Part shown: positions 1 to 11,956 of the stretch, in pieces
Layout: each line of letters begins with the position of its first letter
How positions within the stretch are numbered: position 1 is the first letter of the stretch
Assembly (NCBI GenBank): GCA_023614405.1
Contig: CM042689.1
Span: 276,961,533 to 277,025,532 of the forward strand
Source of the DNA: Avena insularis
Taxonomy: Eukaryota > Streptophyta > Magnoliopsida > Poales > Poaceae
DNA length: 64,000 bases
Reading direction: 5' to 3'
Program-made: the position numbers and the translations under genes
Notes under the pieces: model-generated
The model's database searches: none
Told to the model about the DNA's origin: nothing
Seen by the model: the letters and a program-made list of their open reading frames with translations, nothing else

Positions 1-2340
1 CCCTCGCCAAGAACTCCCTGGAGCCGCTGCCACCATCGCCACCGAGCGCTACCGCCGCCGCCGACCGCCGTGACCCACCCAGCCCAGAGGCTTTCCACCA
101 GGACCGTTGGATCCTCGCTGGACAGTCACGATTAGAAGGACGACGAAGGGGTACCGGCCACTCAGGTTTTGACACGTGGCAGCATAGTCAGCGTGCAGCG
201 TCGCTGCTCCGTCAGCGTACCCGTCAGCGCCAGGTTAGCTCCTGCGCCCAGTCAGCGAAGAATATTCCCAGGGAATATTCCCTGTGAATTTAAAATTGAA
301 TAAAAATTGCAGAAAATTGTATAAACTTGTAAAATTCATAATAAAAGATTGGTAGGTCCAAAAATAGCATATAATATATCAATAGATTCATAAAATTGAG
401 TAGATTATTAATATCAAGTTGGATCTAACTTTTACAGTACGTGTTTACTGTAATAATGTAATTAGTTTTATTGGTCTTTTAGGTTAATAAATTCATAGTA
501 AAATATCTACTGGTCCAAAAATCACAAATAATATACCTATAGATTCACAATTGTGTGTAGATCATCAATATGAAAATGGTTAAGTAAAATACTGTAAGGT
601 TTTGCAGTAATTAAATAAATGGTTTAATGGCTTATTTAGAGTAATAAATTCATAAGAAAATAAATACTATTCAGAAAATTGCAAATCATATGTCCCTGGA
701 ATCACAAGAAAGAGTAGAACCAGTTTCTGAATTAAAATTATAGGTATACAGTACGTATAATGTTAGGAGCATTATAATACATTCTGTAGTATTTTAACTA
801 TTTAAAAAGATCTATAACTCCGATTAGGGTGAATCCAATGCCTACTGGTTCGTATTAATGCCCTCTATCCAGTACACTTTACATCCTAATTTAATTTGAC
901 AATGAGAATAGAAGTTACAATAGATCTGTTAAAACACCAATAATGGCAAGTAATTATTAATAACAAAAACCCCATTGCATTAATCAATCTCTTGCATGCA
1001 TCATATACTGCAGTAATGTTTAGAGAACTAAATGCAACCATCGTGACATATTGAATTTTCATGGATGCATTTGTGCATTTGTTTATGGTTGTATGGTTGT
1101 TTATGTTGTATGCAATTGCTTGATCGATAGATTGCGAGGAGTGTAGAGTGTGTGATTGCTACGAGTGCTTGAACGACTTCACCAACTATCAAGGCAAGTA
1201 GATGCTACCTTGTTCATGATGTTGTCCTACTATTTTCAATGCATTGTCGTGTATTTTGTAGATGCATGTGTAGGATATTACTATCGCTATGCTATGACCT
1301 ATTATGTGGTAGGGATTTCCCTGTAGATGAACCACCGTTGGTAGATGTGCTTAGCCATGCTATGATGAACGAGGGCTGGGTTACATCACTGAAAGTTGTT
1401 TCTAAATGTGTTGGTTTGTGAAAACTAAAACAACTTAATCAATGAATCTCCTGGGTGTGATGGGATTGATAATTTTTGGTGGTATCATTGCGGAAAGGCA
1501 CCCAGGTATCAAGAGAAAATGATTGCATTCTTTATTTTGTAGCTTACGTGTACAACCATGTGCCAATAATGAAATTGGCGGTTGGTTGGACTCAGTAGGT
1601 TGTGGTAACTCGAACCCACGTATCTAGAGATGTAGAATTTTGGTAGGTTGGACCGGTGCGCGTCGGGATTGGGGAGATACTTCCCGAACGGTCTCTTCTT
1701 GGACTTCTCCCTATCATCACCCAAAATGAGAGTGATGGTACGAGCTGGGATGGCAAAGTCACATGGGTAAAGTGTACTAACCCCTGCAGGGTGTAAAAAT
1801 ATAATCGATTAGCCGTGTCCCCGGTTATGGACGTCTTAGTTGCTTGATATTGATTCCATGACATGTTTCTCGCTCATTCTAATTTTATAATTGCCTTAAT
1901 ATTGATGGGTTAACTTAATTGGGATCTTTTCAAAGAAAATCAAAAACTGTTTCTGAAAGTAGGACAAAGGTATTTGCAAATGCAAGCTAGCCATAGCTCC
2001 ACTTGCCAAATATGCATGTAGATGTTAGTACTATTGTCTCCTTTAATAGCTCTACTTGCCATACATTCCATGTATTGACCCTACGGGGCTGCTACGTTTC
2101 ATGTTGTAGGATATTCCAATTCTGAGTAATCGATTTAGGCCACGGTACTCCACTCGGCACTTGTTCACTTGTGCGCAATTTGAAGAATGGAGGATCTACT
2201 ATATTTATGTTGCTACTTGAATAACATTGAGCTAGTCTTGAGCTAAGCTTTTATTGTAATAATGATACTCTGGATCTTCGTTATTTATGATACACGGATA
2301 ATTTGCTATGTTACTCATCTTATTCTATTGTGGGCCAATG
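1..2340 (+). repeat. Degraded gypsy-type LTR fragment
   Basis: No coding gene is visible in this stretch. It has a GC-rich head (1-250), a long AT-rich body and, near 1780-1830, a block about an accession-like phrase (GTGTCCCCGGTTATGGAC) that recurs in reverse complement inside the large gypsy LTRs at 8077-8094 and 17180-17200. The block around 2150-2300 (an ACTTGAATAACATTGAGC-type segment) has the look of gypsy LTRs common in grasses. I see no clean termini, primer-binding site or TSD, so this is probably a truncated LTR or leader. The junction with the copia fragment lies between about 2340 and 2404. Confidence 0.5.
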
Positions 2341-2404
2341 AACCGATCCAGGGATTGGCATGTCACATAGAAGCTACGGTCTTTTCAGAACCGTGGTGTT
2401 ATAA

Positions 2405-3812
2405 GGCACAAAGTGGATATTCAAGAACAAGCAAGATGAGCATGGAATTGTTGTAAGGAACAAGGCAAGATTGGTTGCACAAGGGTTCTCTCAAATTGAA
2501 GGCATTGATTATGGAGAGACATATGCACCTGTAGCTCGTCTTGAGTCCATCCGTATCCTTCTTGCTTATGCGGCACATCATAACTTTAAATTACAAAAAA
2601 TGGATGTAGAAAGTGCATTTCTTAATGGTCCATTGCATGAGTTGGTATATGTAAAGCAACCCCCAAGGTTCGAGGATCCCAACTTCCCAAACCATGTCTA
2701 CAAACTTGATAAGGCGCTCTATGGGCTCAAACAAGCCCCATGCACGTGGTATGAGCACCTTAGAGAGTTGTTGTTAGACCGTGGGTTTGAGGTTGGGAAA
2801 ATCGATCCCACTCTTTTTACTAAGAAGGTCAATGGGGAGCTTTTTGTATGCCAAATATATGTTGATGATATTATCTTTGGATCATCTAACAAAGCTTTTA
2901 ATGATGAATTCTCAAAGCTTATGACTAATAGGTTCTAGATGTCTATGATGGGGGAGTTGAGAGTATTTCTTGGTTTTGAGATCAAGCAAGTAAGAGGAGG
3001 AACATTCTTTAACCAAGCCAAGTATACTCAAGATATGCTAAAAAAGATTAAATATGGAAGATTTAAATGTATCTCCTACTGCCATGGTAACAAAGACTCA
3101 TCTTGAACTAAATCCAAATGGTAATGATGTGGATCAAAAGGTATATCGGTCTATGATTGGTTCTTTTCTTTACCTTTGTGCATCTAGAACCGATATTGTG
3201 TTGAGTGTAGGAGTGTGTGCAAGATATCAAGCGGCTCCTAAAGAAAGCCATTTGATGGCGGTCAAGAGAATCTTTCGATATTTGGTTCATACCCCAAACT
3301 ATGGTATTTGATATCCTCATGGCTCTAAATTCGTTCTTTGTGGGTACACGGACTCGGATTGGGCTGGTGATAAGGATGATAGAAAATCAACTTCCGGGGC
3401 TTGCCAATTCCTTGGTAGGTCCTTGGTGTGTTGGTCTTCTAAGAAGCAAAATTGTATATATCCCTCCACCACTGAAGCCAAGTATGTGGCAGCTGCTAGT
3501 GCTTGTACTCAATTGCTATGGATGAGGCAAACTTTAAAGGAATACGGTGTCCGTTGTGACAAAGTGCCTCTTCGATGTGACAATGAAAGTGCTATCAGGA
3601 TTGCCTACAACCCGGTGGATCACACAATGACAAAGCATATTGAGATTCGTCATCACTTCATTAGATATCATGTTGATCGAGGTGATATTGAGCTATCTTA
3701 TGTGTCAACAAAATACCAACTTGACAATATTTTCACAAAGCTACTTGATGAAGCAAGGTTTTGTTATTTGAGGAATGAACTAAATATCATAGATTCAAGG
3801 AGTTTGACTTGA
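2405..3812 (+). pseudogene. Copia RT-RNase H fragment (SIRE/Maximus-like)
   Basis: C-terminal part of a Ty1/copia polyprotein, which copies element RNA into DNA inside virus-like particles. The open frame begins just after a stop at 2402-2404 and carries the RT core: a KARLVAQGF-like block, the VARLESIRILLAY segment, DVESAFLNG, YGLKQAP and the catalytic YVDD (2858-2869). A stop at 2936-2938 replaces an expected Glu (GAG to TAG). The frame then shifts near 3050, and a further stop near 3310 sits where Trp is usual. The RNase H part follows in another frame, with DWAGDKDDRKSTSG, STTEAKYVA and a DNESAI block ending at 3812. With no start, one or more frameshifts and at least two stops, it cannot make an active enzyme. 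The assignment to copia is certain; the SIRE/Maximus lineage is inferred from the downstream ORF and LTR. Confidence 0.88.
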
Positions 3813-4833
3813 TCAACTTGCATACTCACCTATGTATTGACTCTTATTTGGTTTAGGTGCAAGCATGGAGATAGGGGGAGTGCGGTCCTAATACATTGGG
3901 CTATCCCTCCCCCCATAATGCCAACATTAAGAAATTCAATTCTCTTAATATCATTGTGTGATATGTGAGCTTCATTGATGAGTAGTGGCTATGAACCCAA
4001 GGATAATTCTTCACGGTGTCATGCCACAAACTCTTACATGGTGGCCTCGTCCATCGCCCTCTTCTTATTGAAGAGTTGGTTCTTGGTTCGTGTCTATTTA
4101 GGGCTTTATTGAAATTTTTTAGTGGATTTATATGGTTTTTCTTGCTTCTTCATAGTGTTACATCTTAACCCAAGCCAATCCCTTATCTTAAACACTCTCT
4201 CTCTCCCATATATGTCCCCAAACACTAAAACCTGGTGTATTTGGTCGAGGAGGACCGGAGTCTCTGGTGTTGACCGGAGTCTCCGGTGTAGACTGGAGTC
4301 TCCGGTCCAGGCGGTTTTTGGGAACCACTAAAGGGAGGTCGGGGTGAATGGAAACTGGCAGTTTCAGTCTTCCACCCTCGACCTCTACTCTTAACCCCGC
4401 TGCCTCCCCTTCCAAATCACCTCCCCGGAGGTCACGAAGCCCCCGGGATCCACCGTGTTGCCGGCTAGCCTCCTCCCCTCCACCATTGGGCCCTTCCCAC
4501 CGGTGGAATCAAGCCAATGGACAGATTGGTACCTCTCTTCCTCTTTTTAACCTAGGGTTCATCCCTTGATTTGTTTTTGAGGATTGGTACTGATTTTGCC
4601 CACTAGAATCACTTGTATGCGTGCACACTATCGCCTTAGCCTCGTTACCTTGCCCAATCTATTCAAATCATTGCCTCTCGAAGCCTCCCAGTGCACACCC
4701 GGCTCTCCCGATCGGGGACTCCGGTCCCCACGACCAGAAATTCCGGTGTGCAGTGCGGAGACTCCGGTGTGGAATGACTTAAACTGGTCCTGCAAAGTAT
4801 CAAAGCTACTGTGATTGCATTTCTGGGACATGT
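3813..4833 (+). other. Spacer between pol and ORF2 with CCGGAGTCTCCGG-like motifs
   Basis: About 1 kb without a convincing gene. A purine run (AGATAGGGGGAG, near 3870-3881) could be an internal polypurine tract like those known between pol and the extra ORF in SIRE-type elements. From 4250 to 4320 there are three tandem near-copies of the motif CCGGAGTCTCCGG (an exact one at 4274-4286), and complement-like forms occur at 4705-4770. The same motif fills the element's LTR. The short ORFs at 4348-4569 and 4584-4814 have no recognisable domain. Confidence 0.55.
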
Positions 4834-6498
4834 ATGCTTACCTCCATGCTACCTCCCTCATTGATGTTGACATGTTCTGGTTCTCATCGTCCTCCTCGCA
4901 CCAAGGCCAAGTCAAAGAAGGCTAATCCACGTTATGACGAGTCCGAGGGTCAGTATGTTGTGCCCCCGTCCAACCGGAAACATCAGGCTCATGATGTAGC
5001 ATACATGAGGAGGGAGCAGGAGCGGATTGAGGATGAGAACCGTGCCAAGAGGGAAAGATACGATAATCTCCAATCTTTGGCCCGCATGTCAAAGAAGGAG
5101 TACCGTGAGCTGCGCACGACATAGTTCTATGACTTGCCACACACCAGCGATGACCCATGCTATTGGAGTAGGAGCAAGTTGTGTTCATGAAGGACATTTA
5201 CAACAAGCTCACCAAGTCACCCGTGTGTCCCCAGAAGTACATGAGTGTAGAGAAGATGTGGAACAGCTCCTACTTCACTGATGCACTGTGTATTTCTGAG
5301 AAGCTAGGGATGTTCGGATTAATGGAGCTCCATGAGGATTACAACATCACCCTTGTGCATCAATTCTATGTCACTGTGGTGTTTGGATCTGACCAAGGAA
5401 GGACAATGACTTGGATGACTGGGGATCACCGCCGCACTGCGACTTTCTATGACTTTGTTGATGTCATCTTTGAGACCTTTCAGGGTGTGTCCACTCATGT
5501 TAGGGAGCGTATGCACTCAACAGCTCTTGGAGAGAACAAGAACAAACTTGCCCCTCTGGATGGCAGCGAGGGAGTTGTGGGTGGGTCCAAGGGACTCAAG
5601 CCCATCTATAATCTGATGTTGAGGATATTCCTTCATACCATTTCCCCCAGTGCTGGAAATGATGATGCCATCAGATGTGGTTTGGTCAACTTACTATACC
5701 ATACCCACAAGATTCACCTGGCGGGACTCGAGGCAGACACGGATCCTATTGACATCTGTATTTCATATTTGAGGAGATGTACCATGCCATATTGTACAAG
5801 AAGTCTCCCCCTATGGACCACTTGTCATGAGGCTCATCAACACCCAGGCTCACAGTTCACCTCTTGCTTTGCCTCCCAACCTTACAGAGCATACTCTTGT
5901 ATCACTTCAGCAAAAAGGACGCATGGGGCCTCCTCCTAGACGCTCATATGACAATGAGGAGGATGAGATCACTAAGTCCGAAAGGGATACCTATCCTCCT
6001 AGGGCTCGGAGGAAGAGCGCCTCCAATGCACCCATGCCTCCCATGACACGCGAATATGTACATGAGAAAGCCAAGAAGGCATCATTCTGGGAGAGGACCC
6101 TCTGTTGTATGAACGTGGACATCTGTAAGCAATATCATTCCTCCTACAATAGCAACCATCGCATGGAGAAACTCCTCAAGGAGATCAAGGCTCAGGGACA
6201 ACAAGAAGATGAGGAAGGAAATGATGAGTACACAAATGAGCATGGCGCTCAACAATCCACTGAGTCAGAATACACACTCTCTTTTGGGGCATGGAATGCC
6301 CAACAGGACAGTTTGGTGGATTGGAAGACCTTCTCTGATGTCACCTCGGGATTTGGGTACCAGGGTACGTCCTCCTCTCGCCATCACAGCAAAGGGCATG
6401 CAGCTCCAGATGGTGATGATGACTATGAGGAGGAGGAGGATGATGACGATCAGGATATGGATGACGGGGACGAGGATGATGATGACAAAGACTACTGA
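4834..6498 (+). pseudogene. Extra ORF (ORF2, env-like position) of SIRE/Maximus-like element
   Basis: A second gene downstream of pol, in the position where SIRE/Maximus copia elements carry an additional, sometimes called env-like, ORF. The first part (4834-5121) is highly charged, with a KAKSKKA basic patch and a coiled-coil-like segment rich in E, R and K. A TAG at 5122-5124 stands where CAG would keep the frame open. A one-base loss near 5165-5175 moves the frame to 5181-5760, which encodes a folded-looking region (VEKMWNSSYF, FYVTVVF, YDFVDVIFETFQG). Another frameshift near 5755-5770 leads to 5827-6498. That last part has a basic stretch and ends in a very acidic tail from about 6409 (Asp/Glu runs). 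I see no signal peptide and no clear transmembrane helix, so an envelope function is not supported. The protein's role is unknown to me; it resembles proteins annotated in grasses as putative plant transposon proteins. Confidence 0.65.
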
Positions 6499-6853
6499 TC
6501 CTTTGGGGCGCTAGAATAGGTCTTTTCCCTTTTCGGCGTTTTGATGCCAAAGGGGGAGAAGACATTGTCATCGGGATTTGCATGGTCTAGGATTTGTTTT
6601 TTATGCTTGTTATTTGAATTCTCGAACTTTATTTGCTTTATCTTGCCTTGGTTTGTGAGATACTATGTGTGTGAGGACATGTTTGCTCCTACGTTATTGT
6701 AACTTGTGTGAGAACTATGTTTAGCATCTACTACCTACCATGCATGATTTACTTGTTTATCCTAGTGCACATAGTCAGGGGGAGCATTGTTATACACTGC
6801 CATATCCTATTGCAAATAATTCCATGCAAAATCAGTTGTTGTCATCGAACACC

Positions 6854-6867
6854 AAAAAGGGGAAGAT
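6854..6867 (+). other. Polypurine tract of the SIRE/Maximus-like element
   Basis: AAAAAGGGGAAGAT directly precedes the LTR start TGAAAGGA at 6868. This is the primer site for plus-strand DNA synthesis and fixes the orientation of the element. A similar purine run (CAAAGGGGGAGAAG) at 6549-6562 is a second, upstream candidate. Confidence 0.7.
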
Positions 6868-7467
6868 TGAAAGGACATTTACTATCTTAATCACTTTTGG
6901 TGTTCATTAACAACAAGTAGAGGATTTTATAGTATGCTAATGTCTATAGGTTGATATAATGCAAAGTGAAAAGGACCTTGGCCTAAGAAATTATCCATGC
7001 AAGCAGTTGCAAATTTCTGGGAAAACTAGGCCGGAGTCTCCGGTCTGGACAGATCGGAGTCTCCGGTGTGGTCCGGCGTTTCCCCAGGAATGTCCGGAGG
7101 GGCCTCCAAAATTCAGCCCGGGACCCTCTGTATGGGAGTTCGGAGATCGACCAGAGGATGACCGGAGTCTTCGGCCCAAGTTTCTGACCGAAGTCTCTGG
7201 TGTGGCCAGACCGGAGTCTCCGGTCCACGTGGTCCGAAAAATTTGAAGAATCCCATGAGGTGATTTTCCCAGGGGCTCTGGGACATTCTATATAGTGGTC
7301 CGGAGGTCGGTCTAGAGACTGGCCGGAGTCTTCGGTGTAGACCGGAGTCTCCGGTCTGCACACCGGAGTCTTCGGTCTGGCAATTTCTCCAATGGTCAGA
7401 AAATGGTTCAGTGAAGGGTTGGCCTATAAATAGAGGACCTTATCCCCTTCCTCCAGCTGCTCGACCC
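6868..7467 (+). repeat. SIRE/Maximus-like 3' LTR, part 1
   Basis: First segment of the 3' LTR, starting TGAAAGGACATTT. It contains many copies of the near-palindrome CCGGAGTCTCCGG (exact at 7031, 7211 and 7342, with several one-base variants), which probably belong to the U3 promoter region. A TATA-like box (CTATAAATAGAG) lies near 7424. The last five bases (GACCC, 7463-7467) are the target duplicated by the Del-like insertion. Confidence 0.8.
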
Positions 7468-10400
7468 TGTAGGGGTCCCAACCTTTAATAAGGTAGAGAT
7501 CCCTGTGTTTACAATGCTAGTCCCTGGATCAATAGCTAGCATCCACAGTTAAGATGTAATATCCAGAAACAAAGGTCATAATACAACTTTATAACCAAGA
7601 AATAAATAATTCATTACATCTTACATAGCTCATTTGGCTTTCTCATTACAATGCAACAGAATATCCATATAGCATGGAGTCCTTCATCTTCAAAGTGCCA
7701 CAGGAAATCATGTTGGTTGTAGACTTGTAATCCTATTCAACACACTTCACTAACATCAAACAAACCTGCAACATAATAAGTTGCAGCCACAAGGGTCAAT
7801 ACATTTGAATTGTATTGGCAAGTTTCACTACTATGTAGAAATAAGTGGATACTATCATTACATGCATATTTGGCTAAGTAGGGTTTAGGCTCATTTGCAG
7901 AAAGCAATATAGTTTTAACCTATATTTTCAAAATAGTTTTGATCTTTTGAAAATCTTTCTGAACTCCTTGGAAAACTCCAAGTGCTTCAATTCCCTTGTT
8001 GTCACCCCAAGTTTTACTTTGATAAATTGGAAAGTCAAGATCTTCCATAGCTTCAGGCCTTAGTTGCTCAGAGTTGTCCATAACCGGGGACACGGCTAAG
8101 TACTTAGAATTTGATCTTCTGCAGAAGTTGTACACTTTACCCACATGACACAATCTCGTCTTGACGCCACTAGTGGCCGCTGGATAAGTACTCACCCAAT
8201 GGAGTACCGGCAGATCGAGAATGTGACGAAGTCTTTCCATAGAAGTCCTCCCAATACACAATGCTAGCTTGTCTACCAGGCACCAATGTATGGATATATT
8301 TCCAATACACAATTCTAGTTAACCTGAAGATGCCAATGCAAGGGTCTTCCACTATGTAGTTGACTAAGCCAGAGCCTATTTAGAATGTGGCTGTACACGG
8401 AAGCCACTCTACGAGAAACATGTTCAATATCTAAGTCCCTGGGTGGTTTTCTTCTAGTGCACATACAAAAAGATAGCCATATAAACATGGTTCCCTTTGT
8501 TTCCACCTTGTCCAAAATTGAGTATCCTCTTTCCACCTAGGTGGTTCATTGAGTACTTGTTTTATTATATAAAACATATATTTTCCAACACTTCATATAA
8601 TCATATCATGTACCCCATCCCAAATATATAGCAGGGCTAAGCATACTACAACTACAATGTTTTCACTAAGGAAGATATAAGGATATCCTAATAGGATATA
8701 ACATAGCATAGAAATATAGTAGTCATATCATGCATGTTACAAAAATCCACTAAGTGTAATGAAAATAGTAGGACATGGATGATAGTGTCACTTGACTTTT
8801 TAGTAGAGAATATTGGTTCGCTCCTTGATCTTGCAAATATCACACTCTTCTAACTTCACTACAATTCAATCAAGCAAACATATATTCAACTAGCATTCAA
8901 ACAATTCACCACATAAAATGACAAAAACAAGGCAATGCATGCTAGCATGCAAAAGATAGTTTTACTTGGAAAAGTGGTTTCTATTAGGCTCTAAACATTT
9001 TAAAGCTCATATTGGTCATTTACCAAAGTGGTAAAACCATTTAAATTCAAGTTGGTGAAAATGGCCACTTAAATCATTTTTGTTTTGCTAGGAATGATTT
9101 AAATCAAAATGATAACCCCTAGAGTTGTAAAATATTTTTAAACACAACATGTTAGTGTTTTAAGGTCAAGTGTTTAATATTAAAACCATTTGCAAAAGGT
9201 TTCCCCCATAAACCAATTTTATACCAAAGTGATATTTTATGTTGTTGAAAATGCCTTTTAGCAAAGTAATTTATTTTAAATCTCAAAACTTGGTGTTTGG
9301 GTCAGAGAGTTTAATTCAAAACATTTTCCAAAGATTGTACTCAAAAGTAATTTTAACACATAAACAATATTTTTATTTGACTAGAAATGTTCTAATTCAA
9401 AGATTTATTCTTTAACTTCACAAAATACATTTTTAAATCCATAAGTTAGTTTCTATGGCCAGTAGGTTCAAAACAATCCATTTTCAAAAGATTTTACCAT
9501 AAAAATATTTTTAGAATAATTTTTATATTCAAATTATGTCTACACAAGTTTCTACAAAAACAACTAAGTTTCCAGAAGCAATTCATTAAACAAAGTGCAT
9601 GGTTGGAAAGTACTTGTTCTTTTGATTCCATTGATATTTGTAAAATTTGGACACATAGATTAAAAGTTATAAATTTTGCAAGTTTGCATATTTAATAGAC
9701 ACATTTCTGTTTTTAAAAAAAAGCATTGGCCACGTGGCGCTTTCTTACTGGCTGAAAACGGTTCGCGCGGATCGCTCTCTATGGGTCGTTGGATTTAACT
9801 TAGATCGTGCGGCACTGATCAAATCTTACCTCTTCGTCTAAATCTAATCCTAGACAGACGATAAGCATCCTCTTACTACAAGCCTTGCGAGGCGTGGCGG
9901 GTGGCGTGGCGAACGCCGACGGGAGGTTGCTAGAACTAGGTCACGCGGGAGAGAACGGAGACGCTTACCGTGCTCCCGTGGTTGCAGTGAAGCTCAAGGT
10001 GGGGTCAGTTCATCGAGGGACGCACTGGAGCAACGAGGATTGCTCGTCAGAGTTAGTGGCGGCATCAGGTGCTCTCAGGCGTGGTCGTTGCCGACTCTAC
10101 AAGGCACAAGAAGGTGAGGAAGAGGGTTCGTTAGACACGGGAGAGAGTGGCGATCACGAGAGCATCAACGGGAGGGACAGGGGAGGTCTGTACTCACCGG
10201 CGGGACTCGCCGGAGTCTAGGGAGGAGGCAAGCTTCTGATGTTGCCGAGCTAGCTTGCAGTGGCACTAGGAGATGTAGGGGGCGATGCGGAGCACACATG
10301 TGTGGACTGGGAGGAAAGGGGTGGTCGGACGGCGCCGGATTTCGCCGGAGAGGCTTATCGGAGACAGTGGGTTGGAGCTTGCGATTGGGGCAGTCTGGTG

Positions 10401-11488
10401 GCCGAGAGGAGATGGCACCTGGGGGAAAAGAGAGAGGAGGGCAAGGCGTTTAAGTACGCATGATTACTGGGCGGATTAACTGCGGCATTGACACGAATTT
10501 AATCAAGGTTTGATGGATGCGTGACGGTGGAGAAGGAGGAAGCGATCGTGGGTGAAGAAGATAAGCGGCAGGGTGGTGGGTCTTTGACAGCGAGAGAGAG
10601 GAGATGTGCGTGGGGTCCGCAGCTCAATGACTTTGCGGGTGAGTTTCTGAGTGGAAAACGATTTGGGGGAGGAAAATAAGATGGGCTGCGCTACTGGCCT
10701 GGACTGGGCCTGCTAGTGGGTTGGGTTCAATTCATTTTTTTGTACAGAATGTTTTTCTTTTTCCTTTTCTATTTAACTGATTTGGTTTTTATTCAAACAC
10801 TATTTGAATTCAAACTTCTACCAAACTTTGTGTAGATTTTAATATTGTTATTTAACATATTCTAAAGTCCAATTTAGAATAATTCTTTTATTATTTTTAG
10901 GGTCTATTATTTATTTTGAAAATAGACATTTGTCTTTATTTCAAATAGGATTTAATATGTTTTAAAACTCTATTTGAAATCTAAATTTTTACCAAACCTT
11001 TTCAGTATGTTTTATTTTAAATAAATTCACTTTGAATTATAATTTTAAAATACTTTAATATGTTTTAATGTTCATTTAAAATGGAAAATGTCTTTACCTC
11101 AATGAAATTGGATAATAATAAATCCTCATGATTTTATTTAAATAATCCTTTACTCTTTTTATTAAACAAAAATATTTTATTTCAATTGTTTGTCCAAGAT
11201 TTAATTTGGCTCTTTAAAATAGTCCTTATTCATTTATTTATTTATTCCTTTGCTTATAAAATCCATATCTTTTTATTTAAAGATACAAAAATGGTGATTC
11301 CAACTTTTATAACTTTATTTATTATTTGTTTATCTTTTTAAATCCTTTTAGGATTCTATTTGATCAAAATAGGTTTTGATGTTTCCAATTGGAATCAAAA
11401 AGTTCTTCTCACCCTAAATTTCAACAATTGTTTATTTTGTTTATTTATTTTTCACATTTCAAAATTTGGAAAATTTTGGGATGTGACA
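7468..11488 (-). repeat. LTR A (3' LTR) of Del-like element
   Basis: An LTR of 4021 bp. It matches LTR B closely along its length, with scattered substitutions and small indels. On the plus strand it reads from TGTAGGGGTCC to GATGTGACA. The central part (about 9730-10720) is GC-rich and the flanks are AT-rich. ORFs inside it, such as the 130-codon one at 7920-8312, lack any recognisable domain and recur in LTR B simply because the LTRs are copies. The sequence just outside it (11489 on) lacks the guanine-rich polypurine tract usual in this group. Confidence 0.88.
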
Positions 11489-11956
11489 ATTCCTGTAAAA
11501 GAAATCTCGTCTCGAGATTTGGGAAGGCTAGAGGTTACAAGTTGGCTTCAAGGAAACTAGGGTACTACCACCCTTAAAAGAAAGTCTTATAGGGTTACAT
11601 TGATGGTTCACTTGACTATGGGTTCAACACTTCATATCCAGACAAGGAATCCTTATTTGACTCTTTTGAGTTAACTAATTCCTGACATCCACATCTTCTA
11701 TTTCTTCAAGGTTCCCATCCATGTCAATGTGGTTCGCATGTCCTTCCTGGGTCACATTGGAGTCATTTCCATTGGAGTTTCTAGCATCCTTTTTCTTTTT
11801 CTTCTCAGGACAGTCTGATGCATAGTGTCCAAGTTCCTTACAATTATAGCACTGCAACTGGCTAATGTCTTTCTTCCTGAGATTGTCATGTTGGTTCTGA
11901 CCAAGGTCATCTCCATTGTTAGTATCATTTCCATTATTATCACTTCCATTAAACAA
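11489..11956 (-). pseudogene. Duplicated 3' end of Del-like gag
   Basis: Minus-strand remnant encoding only the nucleocapsid end of gag, including the zinc knuckle CYNCKELGHYASDC (C-X2-C-X4-H-X4-C) and a lysine-rich run. It is the extra copy of 13998-14246 made by the tandem duplication. Its frame opens in the Asn-rich linker at about 11956, where it now joins partial LTR sequence, and ends shortly after the acidic NLEEIEDVDV segment. Between its end and the LTR (11488) there are about 180 bases with no pol coding, so pol was already missing before the duplication. Confidence 0.85.

Noticed and set aside
7920..8312. 130-codon minus-strand ORF, also present at 17023-17415
   Set aside because: Both copies lie at the same place in the two LTRs of one element, so the match reflects LTR duplication. 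No domain is visible.
10260..10479. Overlapping 64-67-codon ORFs in the GC-rich part of the LTR
   Set aside because: They fall inside LTR A and are disrupted in the other LTR copies, so there is no sign of selection.
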